A stretch of 64,000 nucleotides of DNA, taken from Carex sylvatica. Lineage: Eukaryota; Streptophyta; Magnoliopsida; Poales; Cyperaceae. A program made the translations under genes and the position numbers. Positions within the stretch are counted from its first letter, which is position 1. Each line of letters begins with the position of its first letter. This document shows, piece by piece, positions 54,700 through 64,000 of this stretch. The stretch covers positions 1-64,000 of the forward strand of contig CAXKVR010000089.1 in the NCBI GenBank assembly GCA_964058845.1. Direction: 5' to 3'. The notes under the pieces were generated by a model, which saw only the letters and a program-made list of their open reading frames with translations, had not been told where the DNA came from and did not search any database.

Positions 54700-56760
54700 T
54701 GCATATAACTAAGTTATACTATTTTAATTGTTTATAAAATTATTGAAACTAAAATAATTCTCCGAATACTCAATGCAATGCTATATAATTATTCTACAAA
54801 AATAAATATATGACGAAATAATTTAACATGCACAATAAAATTATTATCTATTAATTTGTAAAAAAAAAAACATAATATAATCCCGCATTATTTCGATCCG
54901 CATATTTTTGTGCACCTCTTTGCTGTTTGCAGATGCCCTAAAAGGCTGAAACTCCTTGAAGAAAAAATATAGCAGCTCGTAAACCACTGATTAGTTAAAT
55001 TTTGGATCAAAATTTTAATTAAATTAGTTAAAATTGCATGGCGGTCATAAATCAAAGTTGGTCCTACTTAAGAGCTGAGTTTCATAAAAAAAGCATCTTG
55101 ATTTATAGATCCATTAGATTTGCATGATAACAAATTAATTGAGTCTATAAGCTACCTCTTGATTTTGACCTCTCCAACTACCTTAACACTGCCATGGCAG
55201 CAACAGACTTCACATATTTTATTTAGTGGGGGTCACAAATTGTAGGAGGCCAACATATTATCTGCATGTTTTTTTGTTAAAATAACAAAACCTAAATTGA
55301 GATTTAATTAGGATGATATATATAACAACATAGAATTTGTGTGGAATCTACCATTTATGTCTTTGGTCAGACCTTCAAAAAGAAATTATATGAAATATAT
55401 TGGTTTACAAGCATTTGGTAAGTTAATTCTTAAGCAAGGTATTATATATATCTAGGTATTTTAGTTAATTCTAAAGAGTTATACTATTTTAAGAGTTATA
55501 CTATTTTGTTTCTTTAAAAAAATATTGAAATTAAAAAAAATCTCAGAATACTCAATGCAATACTATATAATTATTCTAAAAATTTAATTATATTACTAAA
55601 TAGTTTAACGTGCACAACAAAATTAGTATCTATTAATTTGTTAAAAAAAATACATAATATAATCCCACATTATCTCGATCCGCATATTTGTGTGCGCCTA
55701 TTTGTTTATTGGAGATGCCCTGGATCATTTTTTAGAAGCTCATAAATCACAAATTAGTTAAAATTTGGACCATATTAATTGTCTAATTAAATTATTCATG
55801 GTTTTAAATTCGGCTGCATAGACTTATGTAGCCTGCTACCATGCTTAAAATGTCATTCAATCACATATATGCATATTTAAATATGCAACCGCATATGTGG
55901 TCATGCGGAATGCAGACAACTAGGAGTTGATTAGGGTATTTTTTAGAGGTACCCCATTCTGTGCACCCATAATTGTATCCAGAACATCAAAAATTCAAAT
56001 AAATTCACCCCTTTTGAGTTTTTGGGGTTTCTTCATATCAAAATTTATGATATTTTATGAAGAATTTTATCATGAATTTTATTTCATGAAAATCACTGTT
56101 CATTATTAGTGACTTTCAAAAAAATGAGATTTTAGGGTATTATTCTCACTCAATTTTCAACGAATTAATATGATAAATTCCTTAGATGTACATATTCCTG
56201 AATTATTTAGGGTTCAATAACAGCTTATTTTAAAATCCGCATATATAAGCCTGCATTAAAATCAGTATGCATGAACAAAACCGTATTTTAATTAAAACAT
56301 TAAAATTAATTAGGAGACAACTGAGGGGGAAATTACATGACGGTCATAAATCAAAGTTGGTTGTACTTAAGAGCTGAGTGTCATAAAGAAGCATCTTGAT
56401 TTATACATCCAGTAGCATTTTTTCTTTGCATGATAACAAATTAAGCTAACTCTTGATTTTGACCACTCCAACTACCTTAACACTGCCATGGCAGCAGCCG
56501 ACTTCACATATTTTATTTAATGGGTCACATATTGTAGGAGGCCAACATGCATATTCTCTACATGTTTCTTTTTGTTAAAATAATAAAACCCAATTTGAAA
56601 TTTAGGATGATATATTTATATATAAAGCAACATAAAATTTGTGGTGGAAGCTACCATTTCTGTATTTGGTCAGACCTTCAAAAAATAAATATGGAATAGA
56701 TTGGTTTACAAGCATTTGGTAAGTTAATTCTTAAGCAAGGTATAATTATATGTGGCCCAC
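54700..56760. repeat. Tandem duplication at the centre of the large inverted duplication
   Basis: Units about 54700-55470 and 55490-56760 share AATACTCAATGCAAT, ATAATATAATCCC, ATAAATCAAAGTTGGT and GGTTTACAAGCATTTGGTAA. The second unit is longer because of an insertion at about 55796-56308. A third copy lies at 43560-44230. Confidence 0.85.
55796..56308. mobile_element. Insertion of about 510 bp in the second central unit
   Basis: Absent from the sister units at 54.7 and 43.6 kb, which are continuous from ATTAAATTA to the TAGGAGACA/GGTCATAAATC region. The interior contains GGTACCCCATTC and repeated GCATATxTAAAT-like words. No TIR is firmly recognised; an approximate TTAATTA-rich flank hides the target duplication. 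Confidence 0.55.
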
Positions 56761-57448
56761 AACAGTAGAAACAAATTTGACCTTGATTTTTTTAGCATGA
56801 TAAAATGATTGTAAACTAGCATCCTGTATATCTTCGAATTATAATTATTGGAGTTTAAACACACATTAATAATTAATTAATAACAATATATTTTAATTTT
56901 AAATCATAAAAAATATAACATGACATCAATTTCATCATTATAACTAAATAATCTTCAATAATCTATAATTAAAATACTATCTTAAGATTATAAGCGTTAA
57001 TTAATAGCTTGGTTAAAATGATAACATAATATTTTTTAAATTAAACAAGTACAAATCTGCTTCTATTTTTCCAAATTTACAGAAGTTCACATTACGTACA
57101 CAAAAATACAAAAAAATAGTATAACGCCCCTATATATGAACCAGTTATAACTAGAAGCTTATTCTTAATTTATTATCGTGTTATAATTACTTTTTTTATC
57201 TTTGTTTCTGTAAGAACTGAATTTTCGAAATGCAATAGTAACTAAAGGTTTTCCTGCTTTCTCAAAAAAAAAGGGGGGGAGTTCCATGCATGTATTCCCT
57301 CAAAAGTTTCAATATTACGTATTCCCCCCTCCAAAATACGTAATATTGAAACTTTTCAGGGGGAAACATGAAATTCCCCTTTAAAATTAAGGATATAGAA
57401 TACCTAATTTTTTTTTTTTTATTTCTGATACTTAAAGATACACACAGA

Positions 57449-57856
57449 GTAGAACTAGGTGTTCTTAAGTTCATCAAACCCTTTGGTGAACTCAAGTCTA
57501 TAATTCATCGGATCGTCTTCAAACGATGAATCCGAACCGTTGGAATCCGCCTACCTTATAAGTGATGTGTCTATATATGAAAATTTTAAAGTTTTGAAGT
57601 AATTTAATATAAAGTCAAGCGGTCAAAATTAGAAGGTTAATAAATTAATTTTAATGCATTTATTTTTTGATGTTTTTTGACCACTTGACTCTATGCAAAA
57701 TTAGTTTTTAAATTTTAAATTTTTTCAGGTAGACGCATCACTCGTAAGGTAGACGGATTTTAATGGTTTGGATTCATCGTTTGAAGCCGGTCCGATGAGT
57801 TTTAGACTTGAGTTTACAAAGGACTTGGTGAACTTAAGAACACCCTAGGTCTACTC
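57449..57856. mobile_element. Foldback MITE with GTGTTCTTAAG ends
   Basis: GGTGTTCTTAAGTTCA at the left pairs with GAACTTAAGAACACC at the right. The arms pair further (CATCGTTTGAAG with CTTCAAACGATG; CTTATAAGTGATG with CATCACTCGTAAG). About 400 bp. A related half copy starts near 44262. Confidence 0.8.
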
Positions 57857-59317
57857 ATATATATATATATATATAGGAATATTTAATGCATCCCTGTGAC
57901 TAATTAGTTCATCATTATTACGTACTTATCCTGGATATATAGATACACTACGTGATTCATTTTTAGGGGCAATTTGCGGCCACAAGAAAATTTATAATGT
58001 TAACAACTGAACTAAAGACAAGACAAATCTCAGTCCCTGTTCCAAACTTTTGCAAAACAAAGCATCCTACAAGATTTATGATGGCATTACCTTTAATTAT
58101 AAGCTAATATAATAAATAAACAGAAGTATTTTCTTGATATATAATTTTAATTTTGTAGAGCATTGATTCCAAGATTCTCCTTTAATTGGACTAATCAAAT
58201 TAACATGTATATATAAGTTAATATGATTTTTTTCTTTGTTGATATATAGGTGTGTGGTTTACTTTTTCTAGTATTTCATCTTTGCATGCACATAATATAT
58301 AGGTCCATATAAATGATGTCACCAATGCATATGTATTTAGTTTTGTTAACATGGCAGTGTTCAGTCAGTTGGAGTGGTCATAGTTCAAGGGTAACTTAAG
58401 TGCAAAGTCAAATTGAACCATTATCACTTATTAGAAGTAATTAGACAAAGCTCAAGTATATCAAAAGTTTGTTCTTGTTTGCAAATTTCAAACATATAGC
58501 AAATTGAAGAGAATTTATACATACAGTTGATTAGAAAATTCGTCCTCTTTCATTGAAGTTAGGTGAAAAAGTATCTGATTCAAGCATTACTTGCAGGCAC
58601 TAAATTACCATTTCTATGTTATTAATGAAAGGATTATTAACTATTAGTTGAACTAATACCAAAGAGAAGATTGCAAAAGTAGAACATGTTTTGCATTTAA
58701 TCTGAACAATTCTAATTTCTATGTTTGCATTATAATTTCTTAATTTACTCATGCATATATGCAAAATTGATCTGTAATAAGATATAAAAGAAACAAAAAG
58801 AATCAAAATCCTATAATCAACAGTACTGTTATAATTCTGTTAGAGTGCTTGCGTTATGTTTGTTGGAGTGGTCAATATCAAGGGGGTAGCTTAATTTGGT
58901 CATGCAATGAATTAATTATATATGTTCATATTATGTGACATGCATGATATAACACAAAGACTTATTTCCCACCATAACCAACTATGATAATTGACCGCGT
59001 GTGAGGTATCCCTCTAAACCAGGGAGCAAAACATGCAATTTTAAGAGCCATGAATGCACAGGAAATCTGTCTGAACCCAGAGTGCCTTTTGATGAGTTTG
59101 TTAATATGTAACAATTGATGTTTGGTAACAGTACGTACTTGAACAGTACTAAACACAGAGCGTCAAGACAAAAATGTTAGGTTGATTCAAATGGATTAGA
59201 GCATATCAAGGAAACACGACAATTCTTAAAATTTAGGTAGCTATGCTCGTTTCATGCACCACTTGGCCATATAGCTTACATTGGTGTAATGAAAACAGTT
59301 TGAACTAATTAATTTCG

Positions 59318-59466
59318 TTTATGCTTGATTATGTATTTGTTTTGAGTGCAATTAATTTTGTTGATGCTTGATTAGTGTATTTCTTTTGACTGCAATTAAT
59401 TTTTTTGATGCTTGATTAGTGTATTTCTTTTGACTGCAATTAATTTTGTTGATGCTTGATTAGTGT
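59318..59466. repeat. Tandem repeat of about 54 bp, nearly three units
   Basis: GATGCTTGATTAGTGTATTT and TGACTGCAATTAATTTTGTT-like words repeat in order. It lies between the two 1-kb upstream units of the right arm and is not seen in the left arm. Confidence 0.85.
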
Positions 59467-60726
59467 TCAGTCAGTTGTAGTTCAAGGGTAACTTAAGTGC
59501 AAAGTCAAAAAAAATTAATAGCTAAATCCTTAATGGAATTATTGTAAGCATTATCACTTATTGGGAGTAATTAATTATACAAACTTCAAGGATATCAAAA
59601 GATAGTTTTTGTTTCCAAATTTTTAAGCATTTAGCAAATTGAAGAGAATTTATACATACAGTTAAAAAATTTGTCCTCATTCATAGAAGTTTGGCCTTTG
59701 AGCACAGATCAAGTGCAAAATTACCTAATTCAAGCATTACATTCACTAAATTACCATTTATATATTATTTTAAGGAGTATTAACTATTAGTTGTACTAAT
59801 TCCAAAGAGGACTGCAAAAGTGGAACATATTTTTTCATTTAATTGGAACAATTCTAATTTCTATGTTTGCATTCTACCTAATTTCTTAATTAATTCATGC
59901 ATATGCAAAGTTCTGTAAGTACACATATAAAAGAAACAAAAAGAACGAAAATCCCATAATAAACAGTGCAACATTTCTGTTAGCGTGCTAGTGTTATGTT
60001 TGTTGGAGTAGTCAATATCAAGGGGATAGCTTAATTTGGTCATGCAATGAATTAATTATGTTAATGTGACATGATATAATACAAAGACTTATTTCCTACC
60101 ATAACAACCTATGATAAGTGACCGCATTATCGATCGTTCCCGTTGCGTGGTATCCCTCTAAACCAGGGTGCAAGACATGCAAATTCAAAGCCATGCATGC
60201 ACAGAAATCTCTATCTTAACCCAAAATGCTTTTAGAGTTTGTTAGTGTGTAACAATTGATGTTTGGTAACACTACTAGAACACTAAACTCAGCGCCAAGA
60301 CAAAAAATATTAGGTTGCTTCAAATGGATTAGAGAATATGAAGGAAACATGACAATTCTTATTAGTTAGGTAGGCTCGTTTCATGCATCACTTGGTTGAC
60401 TTGCATTGGGGTAATGAAAAGATATACTTTGCACAAATGTTAGAACCTCTATAGAGATTCTTAATTTATCATCAACAAAAAGAAACAAAGATTAATGTTT
60501 AGCCGAAGTTCAAATCATATCAGAATTTTTTTTATCATATTGAAGTATGAAATTATATGAAAAATATTAAGCACTTAAAAAATATGAACCTATTATTATA
60601 TGTTGGCTATGAAATGAACTGGTAAACTAGGTCTAGCTAAAAGGATTACACTCTTGTAATGGCTGGTGAAAGGGCAAGAAGACATGAAAGCCACGTGCAC
60701 TAAGTGTAGTCTACTTGGAGTAGGCA

Positions 60727-60736
60727 GCTATAAATT
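60727..60736 (+). promoter_or_regulatory. TATA box of the rightward TPX2 gene
   Basis: GCTATAAATT, 56 bp before the ATG at 60792, in the block conserved with the leftward gene. Confidence 0.7.
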
Positions 60737-60791
60737 GGGGTTGTAGTAAGAGAGAGTCATTCATTCATCTCAACTTGACAACTTAATCAAA

Positions 60792-63700
60792 ATGGTGGAC
60801 GAAACAACCAAGTTGCTACACTCACCAAAGGTTAGAATTAATATCATGCAACTTTATGTTGCACATGCTTCTAAACTTGCTTTAAAAAGCCATTTGAAAT
60901 CTTTTGTGCTGAATAAAACAAACTTTGAATTGCAAATAGACTAAATGTACTTTGATAGTACTATATATCTAGCTAGTGCATAAACTAGCTAGTCTAGTGA
61001 GTTGCATAGTAAAATATATATGTAGCATGCATGCATGTGTACTTTCTTTTTGCATTTCTTAGAAATGAGTTTGTCTGATTTTTTATAATAATAAATAGGT
61101 AAAGTGATGATGTATATAATAGACGCCTTTTATAATGCAGAATATATATGCATTTCCAAGAAGATAAAAGTATCATTTGATCAATAATATTGTAGTTACT
61201 AATTAATCCTAATAAACTAATGCAGTTATATATTGATTTATTTTTTTATATACGATTGCAGAGCCCAAGTAAGCAAGGTCCGAACCCGGTTACGAAGCGC
61301 TCGATGAGGAACACTCAATCCTTGCCCTTTAGAGTGACCAATACTAATCAAGTAATATAGATTAATTAAGTAATAATTCAATATTTAAATATACTAAATT
61401 AATTGCTAGCTTTAACTTCCCTGTTAAGCTAGTTCCGTGATACTGTTTCTAAGTTGCCAATAATTGGAATGTTTAAGCTATTGATAACAACTTTATGGTA
61501 ACTTTAAATGCATGTCCCCATCTACCCAAATAAGGTATATAATGATTGCATGCTTTACAGATAAAATCATCACTATTTACTTAAAAGGTGCTCATGAACA
61601 AGATATGGATATAAAACTGATTGTTATTAAAAAAGAAAAACAATATTAACAAAAAGAAAAGAAAAGAAAAGATGTCTACTGTACTAACTCTGATAATATA
61701 TATACTAGCTAGATATATACCATATCACTACGAGTATTTACTTTTTCTAGAATTAGCAAGTAAATGACTTACTTCCTATATTAATATATCAAAGATTTCA
61801 ATATTGTTTTTATAATGTATATATATGAAGTTTTAACTGATTTAGGAATTGGTTTGGCTGACAGAAACAGGGACCAAGAAAAGAGCAAACATTCACAAAA
61901 AAAGTACAATTATCACCACCAAAAGAGCTTAGAGAAAATGCGTATGTGGCTCAAGGATCACCACCAAAAGATGAAAAATATAAGGTTCATTTAATAATCT
62001 GGAATGTTTTGTTCTATTTTATGTTCATTGAAGGCATAATATTTCATTTTCTAATTTTAACTTATTTTTCAAATGTCATTAATTATAGTATTCACAAAAA
62101 GAACAAACAATTACAAAAAGGGTACAAGGATCACCTGAGAAAGAGCCTAGAGAACATGTGTATGCGGCGCTAAGATCACCAACAAAAGATAAAAAATACA
62201 AGGTTCATCTAATGTGGAACTAATTCTTCTATTTTATGTTTATTTAAGGCATAGTATTATTTTTCTCCATTTTAACTTACTTTTCAAATGACATTAATTC
62301 TAGTATTCACAAAAAGAGCAAACATTCACAAGAAAAGTACAAGGGTCGCCTGAGAAAAAGCCTAGAGAACATGTGTATGCAGCACCAGGATCACCTACAA
62401 AAGATGAAAAATACAAGGTTGATCTAATAATATGGAACTATTTCTTCTATTTTATGTTCATTTTAAGGCATAGTTCGTTTTCTCCATTTTAACTTAATTT
62501 TCAAATGACATTAATTCTAGTATTCACAAAAAGAGCAAACATTCACAAAAAGAATGCAAGGATCACCTGAGAAAGAACCTAGAGAATATGCATATGCAGT
62601 GCTAGGATCACCAACAAAAGAGGAAAAATACAAGGTTCTCATCTTAAATCTGGAACTATTTCTTCTATTTTATGTTCATTTCAGGCATAATATTTTTTTA
62701 ACTTATTTTTCAAATTACTATAATTCTAGTATTCACAAAGAGAGCAAACTTTCAAAAAAAGAGGACAAGGATCGCCTGAGAAAGAGCTTAGAGAAAATGT
62801 GTATGCAATGCTAGGATCATCACCAAAAGATGAAAAATACAAGGTTCATCTAATAATTTAGAACTATTGCTTGTATATTGTGTTCATTTAAGGCATACTA
62901 TTATTTTTTCTCCTTTTTTAACTTAATTTTTAAATAATGACATTAATTCTAGTATTCACAAAAAGAGCAAACATTCACAAAAAGAGTACAAGGATCGTGT
63001 GAGATAGAGCCTAGAGAATATGCATATGTGGTGCTAGGATCACCACCAAAAGATGAAAAATACAAGGTTCTCATCTAATAATCTCGAACTATTCTATTTT
63101 TTTTAAGGCATAATAGTTTTTTTTTTATCTTTTTAACTTAATTTTCAAATGATTAATTCTAGTATTCACCAAAGCCAACACCTAAGGAGAAAACGATTAA
63201 GGCAGAGAAGATCTTTCGGCTTCACAGCGAAGAAAGAGCTTTACGGCGCGCCAGTTTCGATTACATGGTGAGACAATATATATCTACTATCAGAAAGAAA
63301 TATTAATTTAACTAATCCATTTGATGTCCTTTTAATTCCAATTTTTTAACTGTGCAATGAATATATATGGTTTAATTTTTAGATGTCAAGCAAACTAAAC
63401 TCCTTGGGGATAATTAAGAGATTTGAGGAGAAGATCATGAAGGTACTCATCAAATTTAAAGCACTCTCAAAATTAAAGGCATTGTTATTTAATCAAATTT
63501 TTATATCAAAATTCAATTCAAAGTCTGCTTTAATCTGCAGGTATGTTTGATTTTTGTTTTTTTTCATAGATTTTGTTATATTTTGTTCACATATGTACTG
63601 AGTGACAAAGACAAAAAGAAAAGGAAAATTCCAATAGAGAGTCTAGATTCGCTGTGGCAAAAACAGGCTCAACCCAATCATGTGGCATGTCACTGACAGT

Positions 63701-63990
63701 TAAAGGAAAAAGTTGTACAAATTAAAAAGAACTTTTATTCTTAATTTCCAGGATTATATCTGACCCTTGTAACACCACCAGTGTGAAATTGATATATAAT
63801 CACCAAAAATAATATTAATCTTAAAAGAATTTCAATCTTATATATATACCTTAATAAAACTTGGTTGCATATATGCATGGCATCTTTTATTATAGGTTAT
63901 AGAAGAAGAAGAGATAAAAGTTATGAGAAAGGAGATGGTCCCAAAAGCCCAACTCATGCCTATTTTTGACAGGCCATTTTACCCTCAGAG
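60792..63990 (+). CDS. TPX2-domain protein with a 6-exon repeat array (3' end off window)
   Basis: Inverted paralogue of the gene at 48607-51796. Exons: 60792-60830, 61262-61351, 61865-61984, 62089-62202, 62304-62417, 62521-62634, 62730-62843, 62953-63066, 63163-63267, 63383-63442, 63896-63990, then a donor (AG/GTAAAA). The last exon (RSTRPL.. in the paralogue) lies beyond the window. At least 359 residues are encoded here. Residues 44-273 hold six repeats (one of 40, five of 38). The fifth full unit (62953) has a Cys and an Ile in place of the usual Pro and Lys (QGSCEIEP). The TPX2 part is almost identical to the paralogue's, from EKIFRLHSEERALRRASF to FDRPFYPQR. The start fits a conserved TATA-to-ATG spacing. 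Two more repeat exons than the partner gene is the main difference. No frame break is seen. Confidence 0.85.
61865..63066 (+). repeat. Array of six homologous exons (rightward TPX2 gene)
   Basis: One 120-bp and five 114-bp exons. The introns of about 85-110 bp also match one another (AAGGCATA, TTTTAACTTA, AATTCTAG/TATTCAC in each). Exon and intron were copied together. Confidence 0.9.
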
Positions 63991-64000
63991 GTAAAATATT

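Larger units (their letters stand above)
58290..64000. repeat. Right arm of the large inverted duplication (cut by window end)
   Basis: Reverse-complement partner of 48607-54250, with the second TPX2 gene. The spacer between the arms (54250-58290, about 4 kb) holds the tandem units and a foldback MITE. Confidence 0.9.

Overview
This is nuclear DNA of a flowering plant. It is AT-rich, genes have many short introns with plant-type splice sites, and gene content is typically plant: a WIP-family C2H2 factor, an ASHH3-type SET methyltransferase and TPX2-domain proteins. I cannot place it below angiosperm. All exon models were read by eye from splice signals, reading phase and family motifs.

Layout. 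0-5.5 kb: a minus-strand CDC48C/NVL-like AAA ATPase gene, short at its N-terminus, whose second ATPase half is tandemly duplicated; the extra copy carries three frameshifts. 5.5-12.8 kb: transposon-rich DNA (several foldback elements, including one of about 1.1 kb) around an unrecognised 158-codon ORF with two internal repeats. 13.1-19.95 kb: a complete 19-exon BRF1 gene (TFIIIB subunit, 561 aa). 21.3-26.7 kb: a complete 11-exon ASHH3/4-like histone methyltransferase gene (340 aa). One foldback MITE family appears about eight times between 14.5 and 28.9 kb, six of them inside introns of these two genes. 27-38 kb: gene-poor DNA with MITEs, microsatellites and tandem repeats. 38.2-39.6 kb: a two-exon WIP zinc-finger gene, minus strand.

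41-64 kb is a complex of nested duplications. A smaller inverted duplication (arms about 41.2-42.8 and 46.3-47.8 kb) lies beside a larger one (arms about 48.6-54.25 and 58.3-64 kb) carrying two divergently transcribed TPX2-domain genes. Each gene contains a tandem array of near-identical 114-bp, phase-0 exons (38 residues each); the copies differ in array length, four repeat exons against six. The rightmost gene runs off the window before its last exon.

The genes are ordinary nuclear housekeeping or developmental genes and do not form one pathway. The most unusual features are the exon-array TPX2 pair, the in-gene half-duplication of the AAA ATPase, the local MITE burst and the repeat-containing orphan ORF. 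I saw no rRNA, tRNA, CRISPR, virus or organelle sequence.
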